From assembly GCA_021823525.1 (NCBI GenBank), contig JAKANY010000002.1, forward strand, positions 103,700 to 167,699: a stretch of DNA of 64,000 nt, read 5' to 3'. Shown piece by piece: positions 43,294 to 54,799 of this stretch. A model generated the notes under the pieces. It was not told the DNA's origin, made no database searches, and worked only from the letters and a program-made list of their open reading frames with translations. Numbering within the stretch: position 1 is the first letter of the stretch; every line of letters starts with the position of its first letter. Position numbers and translations under genes: made by a program. The DNA is from Actinomycetes bacterium. Lineage in GTDB: Bacteria > Actinomycetota > Acidimicrobiia > Acidimicrobiales > RAAP-2.

Positions 43294-44459
43294 GCACGCC
43301 CCGGGACCTTTTGAACGCGGCCAGGGAGCAGGTGCGCGAGGTCTCACCCCACGACGTGGCGGCCCGTCTGGACCACTACGTGCTGCTCGACGTGCGCGAG
43401 GCCGACGAGTACGAGCAGGGCTCGGTGCCCGGCGCGGTCCACATCCCTCGGGGCACGCTCGAGTTCTCCGTCGAGGGTCGCCTCCTCGACAAGGGCGCCC
43501 CCGTGGCGGTCTTCTGCGCGGGGGGCGTGCGCTCGATCTTCGCGGCGCGCACGCTTCAAGAGCTCGGGTTCCGGGACGTCGTGTCCATCACCGGCGGGTT
43601 CAATCGCTGGAAGGACGAGGGCTTCCCGTGGCGCCAGCCGCGCACGCTCACCCCGAGCCAGCGGCACCGCTACAGCCGGCACCTCTTGCTGCCCGAGGTC
43701 GGTGAAGAGGGGCAGCTGCGCCTGCTGGACGCGCGCGTGCTGCTGCTGGGCGCCGGCGGGCTGGGCTCGCCAGCGGCGCTCTACCTGGCGGCTGCGGGCG
43801 TGGGCACGCTGGGCGTCATCGACATGGACGTCGTAGACGAGTCGAACCTGCAGCGCCAGATCCTCCACAACGTCGAGCGGATCGGTCAGCGCAAGGTCGA
43901 CAGCGCGCGCCAGACGCTGACCGCTCTCAACCCCGACGTCGACGTCGTGACCTACGACACGCGCCTGGGGGCCGACAACGTCCTGGACATCCTCGAGGGC
44001 TACGACGTGATCGTCGACGGCACCGACAACTTCCCGACGCGCTACCTGGTCAACGACGCGGCACTGCTCCTGCGGATCCCCGTCGTCCACGGGTCGATCT
44101 TCCGCTTCGACGGGCAGGTGACGATCTTCAGCCCCTACGTCGGGCCCTGCTATCGCTGCATGATCCCCGAACCGCCCCCGGCCGAGCTCGCTCCGAGCTG
44201 CGCCGAGGCCGGGGTCCTGGGCGTGCTGCCGGGAATCGTCGGCTCCCTCCAGGCGGTCGAGACGATCAAGATCCTCCTCGGGCTCGGCGAGCCGCTCATC
44301 GGCCGACTGCTCACCTACGACGCGCTCGACCAGAGTTTCCGCAGCTACAAGGTGCGGCGCGACCCCTCGTGTCCCGCCTGCGGCGAGGGAGCCGGGCCGA
44401 TCCAGATCGCCGAGTACGACGATCTGTGCATGCCCCACGTCGCGGTCGCTACCGCGTGA
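43290..44459 (+). CDS. moeB: Rhodanese-MoeB fusion, molybdopterin-synthase/ThiS-type adenylyltransferase
   Basis: 389 residues. Residues 1-115 are a rhodanese domain (YVLLDVREADEYEQGSVPGA, active Cys76 in VFCAGGVRS); residues 120-389 are an E1-like adenylyltransferase (LLGAGGLGSPAALYLAAAGV for ATP, DNFPTRYLVNDAA, zinc pairs CYRC and CPAC, and ETIKILLGLGEPL). It would adenylate the C-terminus of MoaD or a ThiS-like carrier and load sulfur. In MOCS3 and actinobacterial MoeZ the rhodanese comes last; here the order is reversed. moaC lies 16 kb away at 60288. Confidence 0.88.
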   Translation: MSTPRDLLNAAREQVREVSPHDVAARLDHYVLLDVREADEYEQGSVPGAVHIPRGTLEFSVEGRLLDKGAPVAVFCAGGVRSIFAARTLQELGFRDVVSITGGFNRWKDEGFPWRQPRTLTPSQRHRYSRHLLLPEVGEEGQLRLLDARVLLLGAGGLGSPAALYLAAAGVGTLGVIDMDVVDESNLQRQILHNVERIGQRKVDSARQTLTALNPDVDVVTYDTRLGADNVLDILEGYDVIVDGTDNFPTRYLVNDAALLLRIPVVHGSIFRFDGQVTIFSPYVGPCYRCMIPEPPPAELAPSCAEAGVLGVLPGIVGSLQAVETIKILLGLGEPLIGRLLTYDALDQSFRSYKVRRDPSCPACGEGAGPIQIAEYDDLCMPHVAVATA

Positions 44460-44485
44460 GGAACCGCGCGATCGCCCTCGCGGCG

Positions 44486-44491
44486 TAATCT
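44486..44491 (+). promoter_or_regulatory. Leaderless -10 hexamer before methylmalonyl-CoA mutase
   Basis: TAATCT lies 7 nt before the GTG at 44499. Confidence 0.55.
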
Positions 44492-44498
44492 ACGCTCC

Positions 44499-46079
44499 GT
44501 GGAACCCGACGCGCGACGCACCGACTCCGGCATCGAGCTGCGGACGCTCTACGAGGCCGGCGACCTGGAGGGGTTCGACCCCGTCGAGCGCCTGGGTCGA
44601 CCGGGGGCGTTCCCCTTCACGCGCGGCGTGCACCCCACGATGTACCGGGGTCGCCTGTGGACCATGCGCCAGTACGCCGGGTTCGGGACGGCCGAGGCCA
44701 CCAACGAGCGCTTCAAGTTCCTGCTGCGCGCGGGCCAGACCGGACTCTCGTGCGCCTTCGACCTGCCCACGCAGATGGGCTACGACTCGGACCACGCCCG
44801 CGCCGAGGGCGAGGTCGGCCGCGTCGGCGTGGCCGTCTCGTCGCTGGCCGACATGCGCCTGCTGCTCGACGGACTGCCGCTGGGCGAGGTCACGACGTCG
44901 ATGACCATCAACGCCACGGCCGCGACGCTGCTGCTGCTCTACCAGCTGGTCGCCGAAGAGCAGGGGGTCCCGGGCAGCGCGCTGCGCGGCACGATCCAGA
45001 ACGACATCTTGAAGGAGTACGTGGCGCGCGGCACGTACATCTACCCGCCGCGACCCTCGATGCGCCTGATCGTGGACACCTTCGCCTACTGCGCGCGCGA
45101 GATGCCCGCGTGGAACACGATCTCGATCTCCGGCTACCACATCCGCGAGGCCGGCTCGACGGCGGTCCAGGAGGTCGCCTTCACGCTGGCCAACGGCATC
45201 GCCTACGTCGAGGCAGCCCTGGCCGCGGGCCTGTCCCTGGACGCGTTTGCACCCCGGCTGAGCTTCTTCTTCAACGCGCACAACGCGCTGTTCGAGGAGG
45301 TGGCCAAGTTCCGCGCGGCGCGGCGCCTCTGGGCGACCATCATGCGCGATCGCTTCGGGGCGACTGACCCGCGCGCCCAGATGCTCCGATTCCACACGCA
45401 GACCGGCGGGTCGACCCTGACCGCCCAGCAGCCCGAGAACAACATCGTGCGCGTCACCGTGCAGGCGCTGGCCGCGGCACTGGGCGGGACCCAGAGCCTG
45501 CACACCAACAGCTTCGACGAGGCCCTCGGCCTGCCGACGGAGCGCTCGGCCCGCCTCGCGCTGCGCACCCAGCAGATCCTGGGCTACGAGTCGGGTGTGG
45601 CCGACACGGTCGACCCCCTGGCCGGCTCCTACTACGTGGAGTCGCTCACCAACGAAATCGAGGAGCGCGCGCGCGAGTACCTCGAGGCGATCGACGCGCG
45701 CGGCGGTGCCGTCGCCGCCATCGAGAGCCGCTATCTGCAAGAGGAGATCGAGAACGCCGCCTACGACGCAGCGCGGCGCATCGATCGCGGGGCGTCGGTC
45801 GTCGTGGGCGTGAACCGCTTCCAGGACGACGAGACGACGGCCGCCGAGGTCTTCCCCATCGACGCGCAGCAGCAGCGCGCCCAGGTCGAGCGCGTGCGCC
45901 GGGTGCGCGCCGAGCGCGACGAGGCGGCCGTCCGCTCGGCACTCGACGACCTGGACCGGGCCGCGCGCGGTTCGGCCAACGTGCTGTACCCGATGAAGAT
46001 CGCGTTGGCCCGCCTGGCCACCCTGGGCGAGGTGGCCGACACCCTCCGCGGGGCGTTCGGCGTCTACCGCCCGTCGTGA
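44499..46079 (+). CDS. mcmA1: Methylmalonyl-CoA mutase, large (catalytic) chain
   Basis: 526-residue TIM-barrel chain of the two-subunit mutase that converts (R)-methylmalonyl-CoA to succinyl-CoA with adenosylcobalamin. [18 protein letters not shown] carries the substrate tyrosine; [19 protein letters not shown] carries the arginine that holds the carboxylate; [17 protein letters not shown] carries the active-site histidine. The Tyr/Arg pair points to methylmalonyl-CoA; isobutyryl-CoA mutase has Phe/Gln. The cobalamin-binding C-terminal domain (DxHxxG) is absent, so a separate small subunit must exist; it is not in the window. GTG start. Confidence 0.92.
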   Translation: MEPDARRTDSGIELRTLYEAGDLEGFDPVERLGRPGAFPFTRGVHPTMYRGRLWTMRQYAGFGTAEATNERFKFLLRAGQTGLSCAFDLPTQMGYDSDHARAEGEVGRVGVAVSSLADMRLLLDGLPLGEVTTSMTINATAATLLLLYQLVAEEQGVPGSALRGTIQNDILKEYVARGTYIYPPRPSMRLIVDTFAYCAREMPAWNTISISGYHIREAGSTAVQEVAFTLANGIAYVEAALAAGLSLDAFAPRLSFFFNAHNALFEEVAKFRAARRLWATIMRDRFGATDPRAQMLRFHTQTGGSTLTAQQPENNIVRVTVQALAAALGGTQSLHTNSFDEALGLPTERSARLALRTQQILGYESGVADTVDPLAGSYYVESLTNEIEERAREYLEAIDARGGAVAAIESRYLQEEIENAAYDAARRIDRGASVVVGVNRFQDDETTAAEVFPIDAQQQRAQVERVRRVRAERDEAAVRSALDDLDRAARGSANVLYPMKIALARLATLGEVADTLRGAFGVYRPS

Positions 46080-46080
46080 G

Positions 46081-46374
46081 TCAGCGCGCCAGCGGGTCCG
46101 AGAAGTGCGTGACCTCGGGCGGCTCTCGGTAGAAGGGGTGGGTCGCGGCGCGCCACTGCTCGAACAGGGGCGTCGCGCGGAACGCGAGGTGCGCCTCGAC
46201 CGACTCCCAGCGCACGGTGAGCAGGAAGACGGACGGGTCCTCGTGCTGGACGCGCACGTCGGCTCCGTGGCAGGCCGGGGCGGACTCGATGATGCGCAGC
46301 GCGTCGCGCACGGCGTCCCGGTAGGCGTCGGCTTGGCCCTCGCGGATGTGCAGCAGGGCGTGTTCGATGATCAT
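46081..46374 (-). CDS. Antibiotic biosynthesis monooxygenase (ABM) domain protein
   Basis: 97-residue dimeric ferredoxin-like fold protein. MIIEHALLHIREGQADAYRD, SVFLLTVRWESVEAHLAFR and FEQWRAATHPFYREPPEV match the ABM pattern, which includes quinol monooxygenases and haem-degrading relatives; the exact reaction cannot be read. ATG 46374 is chosen because homologues start at this strand, although the frame is open further upstream. Its start overlaps the M20 gene stop by 4 bp, so it ends the acc-M20-ABM operon. Confidence 0.8.
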   Translation of the reverse strand: MIIEHALLHIREGQADAYRDAVRDALRIIESAPACHGADVRVQHEDPSVFLLTVRWESVEAHLAFRATPLFEQWRAATHPFYREPPEVTHFSDPLAR

Positions 46375-47528
46375 GATCGCTCCTCCAGACGGTGGCGCAG
46401 GGGTGTGTCGAGGGCGACGGCGATGACGGTCGTCGCGAGGGCCAGCGCGCCGTCGAGGATGGCGCGCTCCGCGTCCGGTCCCACGCACGCGGCGGCGAAC
46501 GCCGGCTGGTGGTTGACCGCGCCGTGGGTCTCGATGCCCAGCAGGGGGTGGATGGTGGGCACGACGAGCGAGACGTTCGCCATGTCGGTCGACAGGGTCG
46601 GCGGGGGATCGCCGGCGTCATCGCGGGCGAACGAACGTCCGAGACTCTCGGCCGCGGCGCGGTAGTGGGCCAGGAGGTCCTGGTCGGCGCGCATGTTCGT
46701 GAAGCGATGGCCGAGCGCGCGCACGTGGAGGGAGGCGCCGGTCGCCAGGGCGCCAGCGCGCCAGCACGCGTCGACGCGCTGGCGCAGCTCCTCGAGCCTC
46801 TCGACGGTGGTCGCGCGGCACATGAACTGGGCCACGGCGCGCGACGGGATCACGTTCGGGGCGCTGCCGGCCTCGAGCACGTAGCCGTGGACCTGGTCGC
46901 CGGGACGCAGTTGCTGACGCAGCAGCCCGATCGCGACCTGGGCGATGGTGAGCGCGTCGAGGGCGTTGACGCCCTCCCAGGGTGCGGCCGAGGCGTGGGC
47001 GTCGCGTCCCTCGTAGACGACCTCGAGGTGGTCGACGGCCAGGCACGTCGCGTCGAGGCGGTCCTCGGGCCAGGGGTGGACCATCACGGCGAGGTGGACC
47101 CCCTCAAAATATCCGGCCTCGATGAGGTCGATCTTGCCGCCCCCGCCCTCCTCGGAGGGGGTGCCCAGGAGATCGATCGTCAGGTCGAGGTCGTCGGCGA
47201 CGGCCGCGAGCCCGAGGGCCGCGCCGAGCGACGCCGCCGCGATGATGTTGTGGCCACACGCGTGGCCGACATCGGGCAGCGCGTCGTACTCCGCGCACAC
47301 GGCCACGTGCAGGTGCCCCGTCCCGGCGCGCGCGCGGAAGGCCGTCGGCCGGCCGGCCGATCCGCGCTCGACCGCGAAGCCGGCGGCCTCGGCCGCCCGG
47401 GCGACGGCCTGCGCGCTCTCGTGCTCCTCGTACCCGAGCTCGGGATGGGCGTGGATGAACTGGCTCAGGGCCAGCAGATCGGGTCCGGCCGCCGCGATCG
47501 TCGCCGCCGCGACGTCTCGTGCGCTCAT
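46371..47528 (-). CDS. M20-family metallo-amidohydrolase
   Basis: 385-residue zinc amidohydrolase. FIHAHPELGYEEHESAQAV near the N-terminus, AEYDALPDVGHACGHNI with metal ligands, GTPSEEGGGGKIDLIEAG with the catalytic glutamate, and the dimerisation-lid domain (AHASAAPWEGVNALDAL) are typical of the M20D/AbgB group, which hydrolyse N-acyl amino acids or p-aminobenzoyl-glutamate. Substrate unknown. ATG start overlaps the carboxylase stop (ATGA). Cotranscribed with the acyl-CoA carboxylase chain upstream. Confidence 0.87.
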   Translation of the reverse strand: MSARDVAAATIAAAGPDLLALSQFIHAHPELGYEEHESAQAVARAAEAAGFAVERGSAGRPTAFRARAGTGHLHVAVCAEYDALPDVGHACGHNIIAAASLGAALGLAAVADDLDLTIDLLGTPSEEGGGGKIDLIEAGYFEGVHLAVMVHPWPEDRLDATCLAVDHLEVVYEGRDAHASAAPWEGVNALDALTIAQVAIGLLRQQLRPGDQVHGYVLEAGSAPNVIPSRAVAQFMCRATTVERLEELRQRVDACWRAGALATGASLHVRALGHRFTNMRADQDLLAHYRAAAESLGRSFARDDAGDPPPTLSTDMANVSLVVPTIHPLLGIETHGAVNHQPAFAAACVGPDAERAILDGALALATTVIAVALDTPLRHRLEERS

Positions 47529-49270
47529 GCCACGTGCGCGACCACGTCGCCGGCGCTGACCGCGTCGCCGGGCTTGACGGTGACCGACGTCACGACGCCG
47601 TCGCGCTCGGCCGTCACGGCGTTCTCCATCTTCATGGCCTCGAGGATGACGATCGTGTCACCGGCGTGGACCTCCTGGTCGACTTCCACGGCGACCTTCA
47701 CAATGGTGCCCTGCATGGGCACGCGCACGGTGCCCGAGCCGCTGCCCACGACCGCCGAGGGGTGCCCCCGGCGGGCCTTGGCCGCGCCGGCGGGTCGCGT
47801 CGCGCCCGTCGCCGCGCCGTCGAGCCACAGCGCCACGCTGACCCGGCGACCATCGACCTCGGCGACGACGTCGTGGCGCACGCGGCTCGCGTCGGAGCCC
47901 GGGGCGCCCGGCGCGGCAGCGATCCCCGAGAAGTCCAGGCTCTCCTCCACCCACTTGGTCGAGTGCGCGCCCTCGATGAAGGCGGGATCCGACAGGATGA
48001 CGGTGTCGGCCGGCAGGGTCGTGGCCACGCCGCGGATCTCGGTCTCCTCGATGGCCCGCAGCAGGCGCCGCCGGGCGCGCTCGCGATCGGGCGCCCACAC
48101 CACCAGCTTGGCGATCAGGTTGTCGTAGTACTGCGAGATGCTGTCTCCGGCCTCGTAGCCCGCGTCGAGGCGGACACCGGGCCCCGCCGGCGCGCGGAAG
48201 GCCGAGATCGTGCCGGGAGACGGCGTGAAGCGCCCGTCGGCGGGGTCCTCGGCGTTGATGCGCACCTCGATGGCGTGCCCCGAGCGCGCGATCTCGTGCT
48301 GGGTGAAGGGAAGGGCCTCGCCACTGGCGATGCGCAGTTGCCACTCGACCAGGTCCAGACCGGTGACCAGCTCGGTCACGGGGTGCTCGACCTGCAGCCG
48401 CGTGTTCATCTCCAGGAAGTAGAACTCGCCGTCTTGGTAGAGGAACTCGACGGTGCCCGCGTTGACGTAGCCGCACGCCTCGGACACGCGCACGGCGGCC
48501 TCGCCCATCGCCTGGCGCACGGCGTCGGGGAAGTTGGCGGCCGGCGACTCCTCGATCAGCTTCTGGTGCCGGCGCTGCGAGGAGCAGTCGCGCTCGCCCA
48601 GCCACAGAGTGTGCCCGTGGGTGTCGGCGAGCACCTGCATCTCGATGTGCCGGGGCCAGGTGAGGTAGCGCTCGAGGTAGCACTCGGAGCGCCCGAAGTA
48701 GCTGAGGGCCTCGCGCTGGGCGCTCTCGAGGGCGTCGACGGCCTGCTCGGGACTCGCCACCACCCTCATGCCGCGGCCCCCGCCGCCGTAGGCCGCCTTG
48801 ATGGCGACGGGCCAGCCGTGCTCGGCGCCGAAGGCGACCACCTCCTCGGGCGAGGTGAGCACCTCGCTGCGTCCGGGAACCCCCGCGACGCCGGCGCGCT
48901 CGGCGGCCAGGCGCGAGGAGATCTTGTCGCCCATGACCTCGATCGCCTCGGGCGGCGGCCCGATGAAGGTCACGCCCCGCGCGGTGATGGCGCGGGCGAA
49001 GTCGGTGTTCTCGGAGAAGAACCCGTAGCCGGGGTGCACGCCGTCCGCCCCGCTGCGCTCGATGATCCCGAGGATCGCCTCGGTGTTGAGGTAGCTCTCG
49101 GCGGCCGTCGACCCGCCCAGCGCGTAGGCCTCGTCGGCGAGGCGCACATGGAGGGCGTCACGGTCGAGCTCGGAGTAGATCGCCACGGTTGCGATCCCCA
49201 GCTCCCGGCAGGTCCGCGCGACGCGCACCGCGATCTCGCCGCGGTTGGCGATGACGACCTTGTTCAGCAC
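47525..49270 (-). CDS. accA3: Acetyl/propionyl-CoA carboxylase alpha chain (biotin carboxylase + BCCP)
   Basis: 581-residue AccA3-type subunit. Residues 1-445 are biotin carboxylase: KVVIANRGEIAVRVARTCRE, YGGGGRGMRVV (ATP-grasp loop), ERDCSSQRRHQKLIEE and FLEMNTRLQVEHPVTE. A middle linker domain follows, then a biotinyl domain from about 510 with the biotinylated lysine in LEAMKMENAVTAE. It carboxylates biotin for acetyl- or propionyl-CoA carboxylase; the latter would feed the methylmalonyl-CoA mutase next door. No carboxyltransferase chain is in the window. The GTG at 49270 follows GGAGG by 6 nt, fixing the start. Confidence 0.93.
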   Translation of the reverse strand: MLNKVVIANRGEIAVRVARTCRELGIATVAIYSELDRDALHVRLADEAYALGGSTAAESYLNTEAILGIIERSGADGVHPGYGFFSENTDFARAITARGVTFIGPPPEAIEVMGDKISSRLAAERAGVAGVPGRSEVLTSPEEVVAFGAEHGWPVAIKAAYGGGGRGMRVVASPEQAVDALESAQREALSYFGRSECYLERYLTWPRHIEMQVLADTHGHTLWLGERDCSSQRRHQKLIEESPAANFPDAVRQAMGEAAVRVSEACGYVNAGTVEFLYQDGEFYFLEMNTRLQVEHPVTELVTGLDLVEWQLRIASGEALPFTQHEIARSGHAIEVRINAEDPADGRFTPSPGTISAFRAPAGPGVRLDAGYEAGDSISQYYDNLIAKLVVWAPDRERARRRLLRAIEETEIRGVATTLPADTVILSDPAFIEGAHSTKWVEESLDFSGIAAAPGAPGSDASRVRHDVVAEVDGRRVSVALWLDGAATGATRPAGAAKARRGHPSAVVGSGSGTVRVPMQGTIVKVAVEVDQEVHAGDTIVILEAMKMENAVTAERDGVVTSVTVKPGDAVSAGDVVAHVA

Positions 49271-49321
49271 CCGATCCTCCGTCCCAGCATCGCTCAGTTC
49301 TACCACCGGACCCCGAAATCG

Positions 49322-49327
49322 TAGAGT
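49322..49327 (+). promoter_or_regulatory. Leaderless -10 hexamer before birA
   Basis: TAGAGT lies 6 nt before the ATG at 49334. The divergent carboxylase gene starts 63 bp away, so biotin ligase and its biotin acceptor share one control region. Confidence 0.55.
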
Positions 49328-49333
49328 CGAACC

Positions 49334-50071
49334 ATGGCAGCGATCGTCTGGCGCCTCGAGACCGTCGAGTCCGTGGACTCCACCAACGCCTGGCTGGCGG
49401 CGGAGGCCCGCGGTGGGGCACCCGAGGGGCGCGCGGTGTTGACGTACCACCAGACGGCCGGTCGGGGGAGGATGGACCGGGTATGGGAGGAGCGACCCGG
49501 CAGCGCGCTGCTGGTCTCGTTGCTCCTGCGGCCGACCCACCTCCAGGGCCTGACCTGGTGCACGGCGGCGGTCTCCCTGGCCGCGCGCGACGCCCTGACG
49601 CGGCTCGCTGGCGTGCGCCCCGACCTGAAGTGGCCCAACGACCTGCTCGTCGGCGACCGCAAGCTCGGGGGCGTGCTGGCCCAGCTGGTGGCCGCCGAGC
49701 CGCCCGCGGTGGTCGTGGGCCTGGGGGTGAACCTCACCGCGCACCCCGAGGGCGTCGGGGCGACCGACGTGCGCGCCTGTGCGGGCGTGACCCTCGAGCC
49801 GGTCGCCGTGTGTGACCTCCTCTTCGAGGGGGTGGAGAGGCGCCGTGCGGCCTTGGACGACGCGCGGGGTCGCGAGGCACTGCGCGACGAGTACGCCAGC
49901 GCCCTGGCCACCCTGGGCCAGGAGGTCCGGATCGCCCTGGCGGATCGGGAGGTCCGCGGCCGGGCCCTGGACGTCGACGCCGAGGGGAGGCTGCGGGTCG
50001 AGAGCGGGGGCGAGGTGCTCGCGTTCGCAGCCGGCGACGTCGTGCACCTGCGGGCGGCGGGCGACCGGTGA
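49334..50071 (+). CDS. birA: Biotin--[acetyl-CoA-carboxylase] ligase
   Basis: 245-residue enzyme that activates biotin and attaches it to the BCCP lysine encoded by the divergent neighbour. SVDSTNAWLAAEA, TYHQTAGRGRMDRVWEE (biotinyl-AMP loop), LKWPNDLLVGDRKLGGVLAQ and VVVGLGVNL are the ligase motifs; a small C-terminal domain follows. There is no N-terminal DNA-binding domain, so unlike E. coli BirA it is not a repressor. Its stop overlaps the start of rfbD by 4 bp. Confidence 0.93.
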   Translation: MAAIVWRLETVESVDSTNAWLAAEARGGAPEGRAVLTYHQTAGRGRMDRVWEERPGSALLVSLLLRPTHLQGLTWCTAAVSLAARDALTRLAGVRPDLKWPNDLLVGDRKLGGVLAQLVAAEPPAVVVGLGVNLTAHPEGVGATDVRACAGVTLEPVAVCDLLFEGVERRRAALDDARGREALRDEYASALATLGQEVRIALADREVRGRALDVDAEGRLRVESGGEVLAFAAGDVVHLRAAGDR

Positions 50072-50985
50072 GGGCGACGCGCGTCCTGGTGACGGGGGCG
50101 GGTGGCCAGGTCGGCCAGGACGTGGTGGACCTGCTGGGCGCCGTCACGCCCCCCGGCGGCGATCCCGCGCTGCAACTCGACGGGCGCGCCGTGGTCGAGG
50201 GCGAGTTCGAGGTCGCGGCGCTGACGCGCCACGACCTCGACGTGACCGATCGGGCTGCGGTCTTCGCCGCGGTGGCCGCGTTCCGCCCGGCGGCCGTCGT
50301 GCACCTGGCGGCCTACACCGCGGTGGACCGTGCCGAGGGTGACGTCGCCACGTGCCTGGCCGTCAACGCCGACGGCACGGGGAACGTGAGCGACGCGTGC
50401 GCCGCGACCGGGTGTCACCTGATCGCGGTGTCGACCGACTACGTCTTTGACGGAGGCGCCGTACGCGCCCTGCGGGAGGACGACGTCCCGCGGCCCCACA
50501 GCGTCTACGGGATGTCGAAGCTCCTGGGCGAGCGCCGCTGTCGCGCGTCGGACACCGTCGTGCGCACCTCGTGGGTGATGGGGGTGCGGGGTCGCAGCGT
50601 CATCCACGTCATCGCCCAGCGCGCGCGCGCCGGCGAGTTCGTGCGCTTCGTCGACGACCAGCGGGGAACCGTCACGGTCGCGGCGGACCTGGCGCGAGCG
50701 CTGGTGACCCTGGTGCGCGAGCGGCCTGGCGGCCTCTGGCACGTGGCCAACACCGGCTCGCTGACGTGGTTCGATCTTGCGCGGTTCGTGGGCCAGTGGT
50801 TCGGGCGCGACGACGACTTCGCCACGGCGATCGCGACCCGAGACCTCGTGCCGCCGCCACGGGCACCGCGGCCGGCGCGCAGCGACCTGGACACGAGCCG
50901 GTTCGCCTCGCGCTGGGCGCCGCTGCCGGCGTGGACCGCCGGCGTCGACCGGCTGCTGGCCGCCTGGAACGCGGGGGCCGCGTGA
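50068..50985 (+). CDS. rfbD: dTDP-4-dehydrorhamnose reductase
   Basis: 305-residue extended short-chain dehydrogenase making dTDP-L-rhamnose, used for the rhamnose linker of the actinobacterial cell wall. VLVTGAGGQVGQDVVDLLG binds NADP; VHLAAYTAVDRAEGD, ISTDYVFDGG-like VSTDYVFDGGAV and the catalytic YGMSKLLGE (Tyr-x3-Lys) follow; RTSWVMGVRG is also typical. The GTG start overlaps birA by 4 bp and the stop overlaps the glycosyltransferase start by 4 bp. Confidence 0.92.
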   Translation: MRATRVLVTGAGGQVGQDVVDLLGAVTPPGGDPALQLDGRAVVEGEFEVAALTRHDLDVTDRAAVFAAVAAFRPAAVVHLAAYTAVDRAEGDVATCLAVNADGTGNVSDACAATGCHLIAVSTDYVFDGGAVRALREDDVPRPHSVYGMSKLLGERRCRASDTVVRTSWVMGVRGRSVIHVIAQRARAGEFVRFVDDQRGTVTVAADLARALVTLVRERPGGLWHVANTGSLTWFDLARFVGQWFGRDDDFATAIATRDLVPPPRAPRPARSDLDTSRFASRWAPLPAWTAGVDRLLAAWNAGAA

Positions 50986-51821
50986 GCACGGTGGGGGCCG
51001 TCGTCGTCGACTTCCGCGCCGGCGAGGCCCTGCGGGCCTGCGTCGACTCGCTCGTCGCCAACGGCCTGGAGCGCATCGTCGTGGTCGACAACGACGCATC
51101 TGGGTCGGCGCACGCGGCGGTCGGCGACCGGGCGCGCGTGGTGGAGCCGGGCCGCAACCTCGGCTACGGCGCGGGCGTCAACCGGGGTGTGGCCGCGCTG
51201 GGCCCGGACGCCGACCACGTGCTGGTGCTCAATCCCGACGTCGTGGTCCACGACGGGACGGTCGCGGCGCTCGCGCACCACCTCGACGAGAACCTGAGCG
51301 TAGGCATCGTCGGTCCGGCGATCGAGCGTCCTGACGGGACGACGTACCCGGCCCATCGCGTCTTTCCGAGCCCGCTCCTGGCGGCGGCCCACGCCGTGCT
51401 CGGCTCGCGGTGGCCGCAGAACCCCTTCACCCGCCGCTACCGGTCGCCGCGCCCCGACGGGACCGTCGACTGGGTCTCGGGTGCCTGCTTCCTCGTGCGG
51501 CGCGAGGTCTTCGAGCGGGTGGGAGGCTTCGACGAGCGCTACTTCATGTTCGCCGAGGACATGGACCTGTGCTGGCGCATCCAGAGGTCGGGCTCGCGAG
51601 TCGCGGCCCTGCCGGGCTGCGCGGTGACGCACGTCGAGGGTCTTTCGCGACGGCACGCGAGCCTGGCGATGGTCGTTGCGCACCACCGCAGCGCCCTGCG
51701 CTTCGAGGCGGCCACGGCGCGCGGGTGGCGCCGCGCCACGCTCCCGCTGGCGGCGGCGCTCCTCGGCGTGCGCCTCGCCCTGAGCGTGGCCGGCCAGGTC
51801 GTGACGCGCCGCTCGACGTAG
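50982..51821 (+). CDS. Family 2 glycosyltransferase, probable rhamnosyltransferase
   Basis: 279-residue GT-A fold enzyme. VVVDFRAGEALRACVDSL, VVVDNDASGSA, GRNLGYGAGVNRG and LVLNPDVVVHDG (metal motif) form the donor site; SGACFLVRREVFERVGGFDE then RYFMFAEDMDLCWRIQ holds the acceptor and base region, as in WbbL-type rhamnosyltransferases. A hydrophobic C-terminal stretch (LPLAAALLGVRLALSVAGQV) may touch the membrane. Adjacency to rfbD supports dTDP-rhamnose as donor. GTG start, 4-bp overlap with rfbD. Confidence 0.88.
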   Translation: MSTVGAVVVDFRAGEALRACVDSLVANGLERIVVVDNDASGSAHAAVGDRARVVEPGRNLGYGAGVNRGVAALGPDADHVLVLNPDVVVHDGTVAALAHHLDENLSVGIVGPAIERPDGTTYPAHRVFPSPLLAAAHAVLGSRWPQNPFTRRYRSPRPDGTVDWVSGACFLVRREVFERVGGFDERYFMFAEDMDLCWRIQRSGSRVAALPGCAVTHVEGLSRRHASLAMVVAHHRSALRFEAATARGWRRATLPLAAALLGVRLALSVAGQVVTRRST

Positions 51822-51829
51822 ACTGGCGC

Positions 51830-52082
51830 GGGGCTGCGGACGGTTCTGTGGTTGCAAGTCGAGGCCAGCCGCGGGCGAAACGACCCACGTAAGGCGTCTC
51901 TGGGACGCTGAGCATGGCGCGGTTTAGAGGTAAGTCCTGCCTCCTCGGTGCCACCGTGGCACCGAGGAGAGCCGACGGAGTGCGTGCGGTCGCTTCCGGA
52001 GAGCTTCGGCTGCCGGGAGCGCATGCGGACGTCGCCGCAGGCCAGTGTGGGGTCAAAGACCAGGTCAGACGGCCGCAGCCCC
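51830..52082 (+). ncRNA. Probable structured RNA before secA (about 250 nt)
   Basis: A non-coding gap with many perfect helices. Its ends pair: GGGGCTGCGG (51830-51839) with CCGCAGCCCC (52073-52082), a 10-bp closing stem over 250 nt. Inside: GGCGTC/GACGCT (51893-51898 and 51904-51909, one G-U pair); a 14-bp stem CTCCTCGGTGCCAC/GTGGCACCGAGGAG (51941-51954 and 51956-51969); and a long arm of TGCGTGCG/CGCATGCG, then GCTTCCGG/CCGGGAGC, capped by AGC-TTCG-GCT (about 51981-52026). Unpaired purine-rich stretches such as GCGAAACGAC and GGTTTAGAGGTAAG look like conserved RNA motifs. The raiA-motif RNA is one candidate class (inference, not checked). It could be a free RNA or the secA leader. Confidence 0.65.
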
Positions 52083-52120
52083 TCGACGAGGTCCGCACGG
52101 CCGGTAGGGTGAAGCACGAC

Positions 52121-54785
<2,665 letters not shown>

Positions 54786-54799
<14 letters not shown>

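Noticed and set aside
44499-46079. Ethylmalonyl-CoA or isobutyryl-CoA mutase
   Set aside because: The Tyr/Arg substrate pair and [13 protein letters not shown] context fit two-chain methylmalonyl-CoA mutase; ethylmalonyl-CoA mutase also carries its own cobalamin domain, absent here.
51830-52082. RNase P RNA, tmRNA or SRP RNA as the identity of the RNA before secA
   Set aside because: None of their invariant sequences (GAGGAAAGTCC of RNase P, a TrnA-like GGTTCGAATCC end of tmRNA, GGAAG/GCAG of SRP) is present on either strand.
51914-52120. In-frame extension of SecA upstream through the RNA region
   Set aside because: The extension does not resemble any SecA N-terminus, while ATG 52121 gives the exact family start; the extra frame follows from lack of chance stops in GC-rich DNA.
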